NCBI RefSeq assembly: GCF_017163935.1
Contig: NZ_JABVZR010000001.1
Span: 1,426,001-1,490,000 of the forward strand
Direction of reading: 5' to 3'
DNA length: 64,000 nucleotides
Source of the DNA: Novosphingobium terrae
GTDB taxonomy: Bacteria; Pseudomonadota; Alphaproteobacteria; Sphingomonadales; Sphingomonadaceae
Part shown: in pieces, positions 22,863 to 31,379 of the stretch
Numbering within the stretch: position 1 is the stretch's first letter
Layout: the number at the start of each line of letters is the position of its first letter
Notes under the pieces: generated by a model
Databases searched by the model: none
The model's input: only the letters and a program-made list of their open reading frames with translations
Told to the model about the DNA's origin: nothing
Program-made: the position numbers and the translations under genes

Positions 22863-24068
22863 TCAGCCTTCCAGCGAGAGCAGGTTGGGCGTGTCATGCG
22901 CCACCTGCGCCTGGCTCGTGCCCTGCGCGCGGGCGATATAGGCGCGCGACTTCTCGACCTCGCTCGAGAGCGTGTTGACCGTCTGCTTCATCGAATCGAG
23001 CGCCTTCAGCTTGAAGGTGTCGATCGTGTCCATCGTGTCATAGATGTTCTGGAAGGCGCGCTGCAGCGTTTCCACCGGGATCGTGCTGCTGGCGGCCTGC
23101 TCGTGGATTTTGCTGGTTTGATCTTTCAGCAGCGCGCTGGTCGAATCGATGATGTTGGCGGTGGTGGTGTTGAGCGCGGTGATCTGCCCCAGCACCAGCC
23201 GCTGGTTGGTCATGGCCTGCGCCACGGTGACGGCGGTGCGCAGCGCGCCCACGGTGGTGGTGCTGGCACGCTCAACACCCTTGATCAGCTCGACATTGTT
23301 CTTCTTGACTAGATCGAGCGCCAGATAGCCCTGCACCGTCACCGCCATCTGCGTCAGCAGATCCTGCGTGCGCTGGCGGGTGTAGAACAGCGCTGATTCG
23401 CGCAGGGCTTTGGCCTTGGCGGGATCGGTGGCGTCGAGGTCATTCGCCTTGTCCTCGATCTTCTCGTCCAGCTTCTTGGAGATATGGATCATCTGTTCGA
23501 GGCTGCCCATCGCCTCCCACAGCTTGCCGCGCTCCACATCGATGGCGGCATTGTCCATCAGCAGCTCATCCTTGCCGCTGGCCAGCCTGTCCAGCACGGC
23601 CTTGATATGGCCTTGGGCCGAGACATAGCCGTCGAAATATTTCTTCACGCTGTTGCCGAAGGGGATGATCCCCAGCAGCTTGCGCGGCTTGCCCATGATG
23701 CCCGACTTGCCGGGATCAAGATCCTCGACCGTCTTGCGCAGGGCCAGCAGATTGGCGCCCACGCCGCTGTCCTTGTCCATGGCGCGCACCGGCCGGTCGA
23801 GGAAGCGGTTGGAAAGCCCTGCCGCCGCCGCGATTTCCTTGCGGCCCATGGATGTCAGCTGATCGACACGCTTGCCGAATTCCGGGCTGGCCGAATCCTG
23901 CGCCACCAGATCGGCGACAAAGGCATCGACCTTCTGGTCCAGCTTGCTGGTCTGCTCGCTTGACAGCGGCACAAGCCCGGCGGCCTGAGCGGGCGCGACC
24001 ACCGGTACCGGATCGGGCGGTGTCAGCGTGATGGCGGGGGCATCGAGTTGCGTGGGCGTGGAGGCCAT
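22863..24068 (-). CDS. TelA family toxic anion resistance protein
   Basis: This 401-residue, largely alpha-helical cytoplasmic protein belongs to the TelA/KlaA/YaaN family. The recognisable core includes FGNSVKKYFDGYVSAQGHI, QMAVTVQGYLALDLVKKNN and VAQAMTNQRLVLGQI. Members are linked to tellurite and other toxic-compound tolerance, but the mechanism is unclear. The ATG at 24068 has AGG 5 nt upstream; a GTG at 24074 is a weaker alternative. It forms a two-gene operon with the XpaC-like gene. Confidence 0.88.
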   Translation of the reverse strand: MASTPTQLDAPAITLTPPDPVPVVAPAQAAGLVPLSSEQTSKLDQKVDAFVADLVAQDSASPEFGKRVDQLTSMGRKEIAAAAGLSNRFLDRPVRAMDKDSGVGANLLALRKTVEDLDPGKSGIMGKPRKLLGIIPFGNSVKKYFDGYVSAQGHIKAVLDRLASGKDELLMDNAAIDVERGKLWEAMGSLEQMIHISKKLDEKIEDKANDLDATDPAKAKALRESALFYTRQRTQDLLTQMAVTVQGYLALDLVKKNNVELIKGVERASTTTVGALRTAVTVAQAMTNQRLVLGQITALNTTTANIIDSTSALLKDQTSKIHEQAASSTIPVETLQRAFQNIYDTMDTIDTFKLKALDSMKQTVNTLSSEVEKSRAYIARAQGTSQAQVAHDTPNLLSLEG

Positions 24069-24152
24069 GGGCACCTGCTTTTCGTCAACGACATGAATGG
24101 CCTTATGATGTGGGGCATCAGGCCGCTGACTGCAAGCTGTATTGCAAGACTA

Positions 24153-24190
24153 AGGCACAATGCGTCCTTCTTGAAGGACGCATTGTGCCT
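24153..24190. terminator. 18-bp perfect hairpin between the pyruvyl transferase gene and telA
   Basis: The arms 24153-24170 and 24173-24190 are perfectly complementary with only TT between them. It lies downstream of the minus-strand pyruvyl transferase gene and upstream of telA. The sequence after it on the minus strand is only weakly T-rich (TTAGTCTTG). It may work as a terminator, a roadblock or a double-strand RNA processing site. Confidence 0.5.
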
Positions 24191-24251
24191 GAGCTTTTGG
24201 GTGTCGCATCGCTTTCGTGAAAAACCGGTTCTCACTTCTCCGCGCGATGCT

Positions 24252-25442
24252 TCAGGGCGCTTGACGGGCGGTGGATCGACCTTGCGCAGAGATCAGGCCC
24301 GGCCTGTCGAGCGGCTGCGTGACGGTATGATCGCCCAGTGCCAGCAGATTGCTCTGAGCCCGCCGCGCGATGCGCAGCATGGCTTTTTTCCGTGCCTTGC
24401 GGTCGAAATTCAGCGCTGCTGTCACGGTTTTGGCGATGACTGAGGCATCGGGCGGGCCGCTGATGCGGACAGATGGAATGCCGAAATCGCGGCACAGCGC
24501 GCGCATCTTGTCCGATCCGTCATCCACCACCAGCAAGGCTCCGCCTGACAGCAGGGTGAAGATGCTGGCATGCAGGCGGTTAGTGATGGTCAGCACGGCA
24601 TGGCGATAGGCTTCGCATAGGGTTGCAAGCTGGCCGTCATCCAGCTTGTGGGCATCGTTAAGGTCGTAATAGGCGATCAGCCAGTCGGCGGCGCCGCCAT
24701 CGACTTCGGGTCTGGGATCATGGCAGGCCAGCACCAGCGGCGCCTTGGGCATTTCCTGCCGTACGCAGGCAAGTAGGGTGGGGAAGCCTTCGCCATCGAT
24801 CGAGCGGCCCTCGCTTGCCTCGATGCAGGGGGCGATCAGGATGGTGGTCCGCTCGCTTTCCTGTCCCCCGAAATCCTGCGCCGCGAGATCGCGATGCAGA
24901 GTGCCCGGCAGAAAGGCCATATCGGCGCTTTGCACCACCGCGCGCGCGGGAAACAGGCGCCTTGCGTGATCAAGCGAGAGCGCATCGCGCACGGCAATCC
25001 GCTCACCGGGGCGAAACACCAGACGCCACAGAAAGCGCGCCAGCCATCCGCGCACCGGCCCCACACCCATGCCCCAACCCGAAACCCTGCCACCGCCCAG
25101 GCGCACCAGCGCCAAGGCCCAGATCATGGCGATCAGGCTGGGGAGCGAGACATTGCTGCGCACAATCTGCCCGCCGCCGATCACCGCATCGCAGCGGGAA
25201 GCCAGCCTTGGCAAGCCCAGCAGATTGCGGCCCGAGATGATCGAAGCCCCGAGCGCCTCCACCTGCCGGGCAATGACGGGCGGTGGAGGCGCCCATTGGC
25301 GGACGTAAACCTGCCGCCCCTGATTGCGCCCTGCCGCCACGCTTTGGGCCAGCAGGGCCAGATCGCCAAGATTGACCAGCGTATCGCACACAATCAGCAG
25401 AGGGCGTTTGCTCAAGGCCGCTTCCTTCATGGCAGGAACCAT
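24252..25442 (-). CDS. Polysaccharide pyruvyl transferase family protein
   Basis: The 396-residue sequence fits the WcaK/CsaB/AmsJ-type family that adds pyruvate ketals to exopolysaccharide or cell-wall sugars. Characteristic pieces are the N-terminal LVNLGDLALL (in place of the usual GN-GD), VIGGGQI, the SADMAFL segment and the C-terminal NRLHASIFTLLSG. The first ATG (25442) lacks a clear SD and the ATG at 25430 is possible. It is transcribed in the same direction as telA but separated from it by a strong hairpin. The sugar acceptor is unknown. Confidence 0.75.
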   Translation of the reverse strand: MVPAMKEAALSKRPLLIVCDTLVNLGDLALLAQSVAAGRNQGRQVYVRQWAPPPPVIARQVEALGASIISGRNLLGLPRLASRCDAVIGGGQIVRSNVSLPSLIAMIWALALVRLGGGRVSGWGMGVGPVRGWLARFLWRLVFRPGERIAVRDALSLDHARRLFPARAVVQSADMAFLPGTLHRDLAAQDFGGQESERTTILIAPCIEASEGRSIDGEGFPTLLACVRQEMPKAPLVLACHDPRPEVDGGAADWLIAYYDLNDAHKLDDGQLATLCEAYRHAVLTITNRLHASIFTLLSGGALLVVDDGSDKMRALCRDFGIPSVRISGPPDASVIAKTVTAALNFDRKARKKAMLRIARRAQSNLLALGDHTVTQPLDRPGLISAQGRSTARQAP

Positions 25443-25581
25443 CGGAGCGAACCATGCGCAGGCTCGCCTTGGTGGCCAAGGCGATGAAACAACCGTTACG
25501 AAGGTAAATCAGATGCTTCGCCGCACGATGCCTGCAATCCGGGCATCAACCCCTCCATTCCGGATGCGGATGCGAAGTGCC

Positions 25582-25624
25582 CAAACAGCAAAACGGCCCG
25601 GTGCGTCTGTCGCACCGGGCCGTT
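25582..25624 (-). terminator. Intrinsic terminator of the fatty acyl-AMP ligase gene
   Basis: The arms 25592-25605 and 25611-25624 pair perfectly over 14 bp with a 5-nt loop. On the minus strand they are followed by TTTTGCTGTTT. This lies 29 nt beyond the stop of the ligase gene. Confidence 0.88.
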
Positions 25625-25652
25625 CCACGAGCCAGTTTTCAGCGGGGCGCGA

Positions 25653-27437
25653 TCATGCCGCCAGCTGCAACGGCTCGATCTCGCCGGAAAGGTAGAGCTT
25701 CTTGGCCTTGGCGCGGCTCAGCTTGCCCGAAGAGGTGCGCGGCAGGGTGCGCGGCGGCACCAGCTCGACCACGGCCGGGTGGCCCAGAATGGCGCGGACC
25801 TTCTCGGCCACGGCATTCTTCAGCTTCAGGCGCTCGTCAGGATCGGAAACGCGGCAATGGACCAGCACGGCGGCGGTTTCCTCACCGGTTTCGGTCTCAA
25901 GCGAGAAGGCGGCGATGTCGCCCTGATGGAAGCCGGGCAGCTGTTCCACGGCCCATTCGATGTCCTGCGGCCAGTGGTTCTTGCCGTTGATGATGATCAT
26001 GTCCTTGGCGCGGCCCACGATGAACAGATAGCCGTCCACGCTGTAGCCCATGTCGCCGGTGTCCAGCCAGCCATCGACCATGCAGGCCGCCGTGGCTTCG
26101 GGATCGCGGAAGTAGGAGTGCATGACGCTGGGGCCCTTGCACCACACCTTGCCGATGTGATGGTCGGCCTGGATGCGGCCGGCGCCGTCGCGGATCTCCA
26201 CGACCATATCCTTCACCGGCTTGCCGCAATTGACGATGGCGCGGTAGCGGGCCGGACGCGAGAGATCGCGCGGCGTGCCCGACAGGCGCTCTTCCTCAAC
26301 CAGCTCGACGCGGATGCCTTCGCCCGGCGGCATGATGGTGACCGACAGCGTCGCCTCGGCCAGACCGTAGCTGGGCAGGAAGGCGCTGGCGTGGAAACCG
26401 GCAGGGGCAAAGGCGTTGACGAAGCCCTGCATCACGTCCGGGCGGATCATGTCGGCGCCATTGCCGGCCAGACGCCAGCGGTGCAGATCGAAACGCTCAT
26501 CCACATGGCTCTGGCTGGAGATGCGGCGGGCGCAAACGTCATAGCCGAAGGTGGGCGAATAGCTGATCGAGGTGCCCTTGTTGCGGCTGATCATGTCCAG
26601 CCAGGCGAGGGGACGGCGAGCGAAATCCTCGGTGCGCAGATAATCGGTCGAGACCTGATTGGCGATCACCGAGAGGAAGCAACCGACCAGACCCATATCG
26701 TGATACCAGGGCAGCCAGCTGATGCAGCGGTCGCTCTCGATCAGGCCCATCGCCTCGCCATGGCCCGCCAGATTGTTGAGCAGCGAGGCATGGGTGACGG
26801 CCACGCCATGGGGAAAGCGCGTCGAGCCGCTGGAATATTGCAGATAGCAGATGTCCTCGCCCGTAACCTCGGGCAGGGCGGTCTTTGCGGGCGTTTCGGC
26901 GTAAAGCACGTCCCAGCCTTCGCCCTTGCAGGCGGCGCCATTGGCTTCATTGTGAGCAGCCGTGGCGGCATCGCCCATCGCCGCGATCTCGGGCGGATAG
27001 AAGAACAGCGACGGGTCCGAGCTGCGCAGCTGCACCGCCAGCTGGTCGATATAATTGTCCTTGCCGCCAAAGCTGGTGGGCAGGGGCAGCGGCACCGGCC
27101 AGGCACCGGCATAGACCGTGCCGCAGAACAGCGCCGCGAACTGGGCGCCCGTCTCGGCGACCAGAGCGATACGGTCGCCCTTCTTCACGCCGCGCGCGAT
27201 CAGGCGATAGGCGACATCCAGCGCGTCCTGACGCAGCTCGCTGAAGGGATAGGGGCGCGTGAGATTGCCGCGCGGATCGTGGAAGTTCAGCCCGCGCGTG
27301 CCCTTGGCGGCGTAATCCAGCGCCTCGCCAAACGTGCCGAAATCGGAGAGGCGGCGCGGCAGGGCGCAGCCATTGGGGGTGGCCTGAAGGGTTTCACTAC
27401 GATCAAGCACGTCTTGCGTCATGGGTCTCGGGTCCAT
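25653..27437 (-). CDS. Fatty acyl-AMP ligase (FAAL, FadD32-like)
   Basis: The 594-residue ANL-superfamily enzyme activates fatty acids as acyl-adenylates. The adenylation signature reads YLQYSSGSTRFPHGVAVTH, with further motifs SWLPWYHDMGLVG, SYGLAEATLS, DGWLDTGDMGY, GRAKDMIIINGKNHWPQDIE and a late TSSGKLSR with the catalytic lysine. The YLQYSSGST and WYHDMGL forms are typical of FAALs rather than acyl-CoA ligases. No polyketide synthase, carrier protein or sulfonolipid gene lies next to it, so the acceptor is unknown. The ATG at 27437 has GGAGGG 9 nt upstream. Confidence 0.85.
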   Translation of the reverse strand: MDPRPMTQDVLDRSETLQATPNGCALPRRLSDFGTFGEALDYAAKGTRGLNFHDPRGNLTRPYPFSELRQDALDVAYRLIARGVKKGDRIALVAETGAQFAALFCGTVYAGAWPVPLPLPTSFGGKDNYIDQLAVQLRSSDPSLFFYPPEIAAMGDAATAAHNEANGAACKGEGWDVLYAETPAKTALPEVTGEDICYLQYSSGSTRFPHGVAVTHASLLNNLAGHGEAMGLIESDRCISWLPWYHDMGLVGCFLSVIANQVSTDYLRTEDFARRPLAWLDMISRNKGTSISYSPTFGYDVCARRISSQSHVDERFDLHRWRLAGNGADMIRPDVMQGFVNAFAPAGFHASAFLPSYGLAEATLSVTIMPPGEGIRVELVEEERLSGTPRDLSRPARYRAIVNCGKPVKDMVVEIRDGAGRIQADHHIGKVWCKGPSVMHSYFRDPEATAACMVDGWLDTGDMGYSVDGYLFIVGRAKDMIIINGKNHWPQDIEWAVEQLPGFHQGDIAAFSLETETGEETAAVLVHCRVSDPDERLKLKNAVAEKVRAILGHPAVVELVPPRTLPRTSSGKLSRAKAKKLYLSGEIEPLQLAA

Positions 27438-27638
27438 CGGTCTCGGCCCTCCTCTCGCATCCTCCGGCGGGGCGCATTGGACTGCACCCCTTAGAATTAA
27501 CCGGCTGATTCGGCCGCGAGAGTCGAAAGGCCGGGGTCAAAAACTGTGTGTTGCCGTCTGGTAAAGGACAGCTTCATCCTCCCCCTTGAGGGGCGACTGT
27601 GGCACGATTATGGCCGCGCGCAGGTGAATGAGGCAGAT

Positions 27639-28259
27639 ATGGACAGCGGTGAGGATTTACCATCACGCCCCCAATATGGGCGAGAACGCAAGGCGCCGCG
27701 CCCTCTGACGGCCATAAAGCTGGAGGAGATGGCGCTGGCCTATGTGGCGCGTTTCGCCACCAGCGTGGGCAAATTGGAGGCCTATCTGGCCCGCAAGCTG
27801 CAGGAACGCGGCTGGGATGGGGAGGGCGACGGGCGCACGGCCATCGCTGCTGTCATCGCGCGTTTTGCCGATCTTGGTTACGTCGATGATGCGGGTTTTG
27901 CCCGAATGCGCTCCACCAGCCTGTTGCGCCGGGGCTATGGCGCAAGGCGCATCGCTCAGGATCTGAATGCGGCGGGTATCGGCGAGGCGATCCGCTCCGA
28001 TTGCACCCCCGACGAAGGTGCGGCCCGGCGCGCGGTGCTGGCTCTGGCGCGGCGCAAGGGGCTGGGGCCTTTCACGCGCGGGCTGGGCGAAGGTGAAAGG
28101 CTCGATCCGGCGCTGCGTGAAAAGCAGATGGCCAGCCTGCTAAGGGCCGGGCACGCCATGGGTGTGGCGCGGGCTCTGCTGGCTTTGGCTACGCGTGAGG
28201 ACGCCGAAGAATGGGCGGCGGAAGCCGGGGAAGCGCCGTCACAGGGCTTTTGGGATTGA
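27639..28259 (+). CDS. recX: Regulatory protein RecX
   Basis: RecX binds RecA filaments and limits recombinase activity. The 206-residue product has three-helix RecX repeats: YVARFATSVGKLEAYLARKL, then FADLGYVDDAGFARMRSTSLLRRGYGARRIAQDL, then a diverged third repeat. The frame is open from 27546, but the ATG at 27639 has GAGG about 6 nt upstream. The gene is divergent from the acyl-AMP ligase and not linked to recA here. Confidence 0.85.
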   Translation: MDSGEDLPSRPQYGRERKAPRPLTAIKLEEMALAYVARFATSVGKLEAYLARKLQERGWDGEGDGRTAIAAVIARFADLGYVDDAGFARMRSTSLLRRGYGARRIAQDLNAAGIGEAIRSDCTPDEGAARRAVLALARRKGLGPFTRGLGEGERLDPALREKQMASLLRAGHAMGVARALLALATREDAEEWAAEAGEAPSQGFWD

Positions 28260-28402
28260 TCCTGCTCTTTTTGACGGCGCTTTCGCCTTATCGCCTATTG
28301 CCCTTGCCCCCTTTCCTCCGCTAGGCGGCAGGCGTAATGCTTGGTTTCAAGCCCAAGCCCCATAGTTCGTTACCCTGTCTTCGTTTTTGAAGGATGTGTC
28401 CG

Positions 28403-28807
28403 ATGCTCTTCACCTGGTGGAACGGTTCGACGTTCGGAACCTGGCTCAACAACAAGCGGCACGGTGAGCATGTCGGCACCGACTTTCAGGGCAACAAGTA
28501 TTACCGCAGCACGAAGAAGATCCCCGCTGGCGCCAACAGCCCCTTCGCCGGGCGTGAGCGCCGCTGGGTGATCTACAACGGCAGCAATGATTCCAGCCGC
28601 GTGCCCGCCGAATGGCATGGCTGGCTGCACAATTCCTATGATGGCGTGCCAGAGAGCCATCTGCCCCCGCCGCGCATCTGGGAGGTGGAATACACCCCCA
28701 ACGCCACCGGCACGGCCAAGGCGCATCACCCCGCCGGTTCGCTGGCCGCGGGCGGTCACCGTCCTGCCGCGACGGGCGATTACGAAGCCTGGTCGCCCGA
28801 CGCCTGA
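28403..28807 (+). CDS. NADH:ubiquinone oxidoreductase subunit NDUFA12 family
   Basis: This is the alphaproteobacterial homologue of the mitochondrial complex I accessory subunit NDUFA12 (B17.2), which docks on the peripheral arm at the membrane interface. The 134-residue sequence opens MLFTWWNGSTFGTWLNNKRH and contains EHVGTDFQGNKYYRS and WHGWLHNSYDGVP. The ATG at 28403 has AAGGA 8-9 nt upstream; an ATG at 28394 is too close to the SD. It sits next to DUF2155 and aat, a common alphaproteobacterial neighbourhood. Confidence 0.92.
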   Translation: MLFTWWNGSTFGTWLNNKRHGEHVGTDFQGNKYYRSTKKIPAGANSPFAGRERRWVIYNGSNDSSRVPAEWHGWLHNSYDGVPESHLPPPRIWEVEYTPNATGTAKAHHPAGSLAAGGHRPAATGDYEAWSPDA

Positions 28808-28835
28808 GCCCAAGCTGAGCCCGGCGCCCTCACGC

Positions 28836-29477
28836 ATGTCACGTTCCGTCCTGCGAGTCGCGGCGCCGCTGGCCTTTGGCTGTGCCGCTCTGGCGCTGAC
28901 CGGCTGCCAGAAGATCGGCATGGGCGGCGACAGTTCGGACAAGGATGCGCCCAAGCCCACCGCTCGCCCCGCAGGCGGGACGGTGGAGACGCAATATGGC
29001 ACGCCGGTGAAAGACCGCGTTGCCACGCTGGGGATCATCAACAAGCGCAACAATCTCACCGAGGAGTTCAAGCTCAAATCGGGTGAGCAGCGCACCATTG
29101 GCAATGTCGTGGTGCGTCTGGCCACTTGCGAGAAGACCGCGCCCTGGGAAAGCCCTCAGGAAACCGGGGCTTTCGTGCAGGTGCTGGTGCATGAGCGGAC
29201 CAGCGTCTCGCAGCCGCTGGTGTGGCGCAAGGTCTTCTCGGGCTGGCTGTTCAAGAACAGCCCCTCGCTCAATGTGGTGGAACACCCGGTCTATGACGTC
29301 TGGGTCAAGGATTGCGCGATGAAGTTCCCCGGCGAGGAAGAGGCGCCCGAGGATTTCAAGGCTGCTGCCAAGGCGCCGAAGGCTTCGGGCAGCGCCAGCG
29401 CGCCGGTCGTCACGCCGCCGCCGGTGTTGCCGGGCGGCAATGAGGCCGATGGCGGCGACGCTCCGCCCACCAACTGA
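28836..29477 (+). CDS. DUF2155 domain-containing lipoprotein
   Basis: The 213-residue product has a signal peptide ending in a lipobox (LALTGC, Cys near 24). The DUF2155 core follows: QRTIGNVVVRLATCEKTAPWESPQ and a WLFKNSPSLNVVEHPVYDVWV segment. The C-terminus is Ala/Pro-rich. The function is unknown; the family sits beside NDUFA12 in many alphaproteobacteria. Its last ~187 nt overlap the antisense end of aat. Confidence 0.85.
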   Translation: MSRSVLRVAAPLAFGCAALALTGCQKIGMGGDSSDKDAPKPTARPAGGTVETQYGTPVKDRVATLGIINKRNNLTEEFKLKSGEQRTIGNVVVRLATCEKTAPWESPQETGAFVQVLVHERTSVSQPLVWRKVFSGWLFKNSPSLNVVEHPVYDVWVKDCAMKFPGEEEAPEDFKAAAKAPKASGSASAPVVTPPPVLPGGNEADGGDAPPTN

Positions 29478-30139
29478 AGCTCCGGATGGGGTTCTGTGCC
29501 GCGCTGGGCGTGGCGCAGCAGGGTGAGATAGCGCTTCTGGCTGATCTCGATCGCGCCCAGAGATGCCAGATGCGGCGTGATGAACTGGCAGTCGAGCAGT
29601 TCGACGCCGCCCATGCGCAGCGCCACCACCAGCCACGCCAGCGCTACCTTCGACGCCTCGCTGACGCGCGAGAACATGCTTTCCCCGCAGAACACCCGGT
29701 CGAAACCGACGCCGTAAAGGCCGCCGACCAGCTGGCGTTCGCCTTCGTTATCCAGCTGCCAGCACTCGACGGAATGGGCAAAGCCTAGCGCATGCAGCCT
29801 TTCATAGGTGCCTGCGATGCGGTGGCTGATCCATGTCTCGCCCCCCGATTCGTCCGAATCGCTCGCGGAGGCCATGCGCGGCGCGGCGCAGGCGGCCAGC
29901 ACCTGCGTGAAGGCCGCGTTGCAGGTGACCTGTAGTTTTCCGCGTCGCAAGGTGCGCGCCAGTGAATGCGAACAGCGAAACCCGTCGAGCGGCAGGATGC
30001 CGCGCCGCTTGGGCTCCACCCAGAAAATATCGGGATCGTCACGCCGGTCGGCCATGGGGAAGATGCCGCTGCGATAGGCTAGCATCACCAGAGATGGGTC
30101 GATAAGAGGGCTTTGGCGATCGTCCATGCTGCGCATCAT
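29291..30139 (-). CDS. aat: Leucyl/phenylalanyl-tRNA--protein transferase
   Basis: Aat adds Leu or Phe from aminoacyl-tRNA to N-terminal Lys/Arg, creating N-degrons for ClpAP. Family motifs include AYRSGIFPMAD, FWVEPKRRGILPLD, TWISHRIAGTYERLHALGFAHSVECW, GGLYGV and FCGESMFS. At 282 residues it is about 40-50 longer than usual: a Gly/Ser/Pro-rich tail after RYLTLLRHAQRG reads through the 3' end of the convergent DUF2155 gene. The first ATG has no clear SD and an ATG at 30127 is possible. Confidence 0.9.
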   Translation of the reverse strand: MMRSMDDRQSPLIDPSLVMLAYRSGIFPMADRRDDPDIFWVEPKRRGILPLDGFRCSHSLARTLRRGKLQVTCNAAFTQVLAACAAPRMASASDSDESGGETWISHRIAGTYERLHALGFAHSVECWQLDNEGERQLVGGLYGVGFDRVFCGESMFSRVSEASKVALAWLVVALRMGGVELLDCQFITPHLASLGAIEISQKRYLTLLRHAQRGTEPHPELQLVGGASPPSASLPPGNTGGGVTTGALALPEAFGALAAALKSSGASSSPGNFIAQSLTQTS

Positions 30140-30278
30140 AGCAGTTTGCTGCGCCTGACCCAGCCATGAAGCATGCCGAAATGGAGCCAGCCTGTGGGTA
30201 AGACAGGAAATTTATGCAGATACCCTGTCTTTGCCCTTGCCATCCCCGCCGGGCCGATCTAGAGGCCGCCCACCCCAC

Positions 30279-30354
30279 AGGAGCGTAGCTCAGTTGGTAG
30301 AGCATCGGTCTCCAAAACCGAGGGCCGTGGGTTCGAGTCCCTCCGCTCCTGCCA
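30279..30354 (+). tRNA. tRNA-Trp (anticodon CCA)
   Basis: The 76-nt cloverleaf has a 7-bp acceptor stem (AGGAGCG with CGCTCCT), a D-loop TAGCTCAGTTGGTAGAGCA and an anticodon loop CTCCAAA with CCA at 30312-30314. The T-arm is GTGGGTTCGAGTCCCTC and the 3' CCA is encoded. In many alphaproteobacteria this gene directly precedes secE-nusG; here secE is 3.3 kb away. Confidence 0.96.
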
Positions 30355-30377
30355 TGTTTCATGGCGATGTGGGTTTT

Positions 30378-30420
30378 ATGAGGCGGTTTGCATTTCATGC
30401 AAGCCGCCTCATCCATTTTA
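30378..30420 (+). terminator. Terminator after tRNA-Trp
   Basis: Fifteen-base arms 30378-30392 and 30398-30412 pair with one G-U wobble around TTTCA and are followed by CCATTTTA. It lies between the convergent tRNA and PAP2 genes. Confidence 0.7.
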
Positions 30421-30431
30421 GCCTTGTCCAA

Positions 30432-31379
30432 TCAGATGAAAGATGGCCGCCCCTCGGGTGTTGGGACTTTGTTTGCCTTGCGTCGGCGAGATGTCATCCG
30501 TGAGATGGTGAAATATTTGCAGGCCATGATGGCCAAAACCGCGACGATGATCCCGATCGCTATATCGCTGAAATAATGTCCGCCATGGATCGGCGTGGAG
30601 AGAAGCATCGCTCCATTCGTAGCCAGAAAAACATGGCGGAGCTTGCCCAGATTCCATGTCGCCCAGACATACAGAATGCAGCATATGGCATGAAAGCTGG
30701 GCACGGTGATGAGTCCGATCATGTCGGCAACTTGAACAGTCTTCAGTGTCCCGATTCGCAGACCTTCGATCACGGCGATATGGCTGCTGCCAGCCAGCGG
30801 CATGTTTGGCGCATTATGAGGCAGATAATGCGCCGCAGCCGAAGTGGCTGGAAAATACACCAGCGATATGTCTGCAAGAAACAGGCAGATCAGGTAAGCG
30901 GCGAGGAAGCGGTAAAGTCGGTCGAAATGCCCGGCCGCTGCAAGGGCGGCAATGATCAGGCTGGGGCTGGCGCTGATTGATTTATAAGCGGTGGAAAGAA
31001 TATCGTTTAACAGCGGATGGCTCTGGACAAGGTTCCAGTAGCCTAGCCAGTCTAAACCGATGAGCTGATCTCCATAGATCAGGCTGTCATCGATCCAGCC
31101 TGAACTCAGCGCTGCCATGGCATAGGAGGCGGTGGCACCGATGAGAACGATGGTTACGAACAATCCCAGGCATTCAAAGCCGCAGACAATGCGATCCAGC
31201 CAGGCAATGCCTTCTGAGCGATAAACCGCCACCGGAAGAAAAGATGCTGCCACCAGCAATGGCAGGTTGACCGGAAGATGGTTGAAGCCAAGCGAAAGAT
31301 GGGCTTCTTTTAACAAGATGGCGGTGCCCAGAAAGCAGAGCGTGGTGCTGATGTAGACAAAGCGCCTGGCATCGATCAT
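30432..31379 (-). CDS. PAP2-superfamily membrane phosphatase/transferase
   Basis: The 315-residue polytopic protein has the PAP2 signature late in the sequence: PSFHAICC (catalytic His after PSxH) and TPIHGGHYFSDIAIG (second His and Asp). These act on lipid phosphates such as undecaprenyl or phosphatidate phosphates; the layout also resembles bacterial inositol/ceramide-type transferases. The ATG at 31379 has GGAG 6 nt upstream and is favoured over the ATG at 31391. The gene uses visibly more A/T-ending codons than its neighbours and sits alone, suggesting transfer. Confidence 0.8.
   Translation of the reverse strand: MIDARRFVYISTTLCFLGTAILLKEAHLSLGFNHLPVNLPLLVAASFLPVAVYRSEGIAWLDRIVCGFECLGLFVTIVLIGATASYAMAALSSGWIDDSLIYGDQLIGLDWLGYWNLVQSHPLLNDILSTAYKSISASPSLIIAALAAAGHFDRLYRFLAAYLICLFLADISLVYFPATSAAAHYLPHNAPNMPLAGSSHIAVIEGLRIGTLKTVQVADMIGLITVPSFHAICCILYVWATWNLGKLRHVFLATNGAMLLSTPIHGGHYFSDIAIGIIVAVLAIMACKYFTISRMTSRRRKANKVPTPEGRPSFI

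Noticed and set aside
30201..30230. A 7-bp dyad AGACAGG/CCTGTCT upstream of tRNA-Trp, considered as an operator
   Set aside because: Short arms with a 16-nt spacer are expected by chance in intergenic DNA, and no supporting promoter hexamers were clear.
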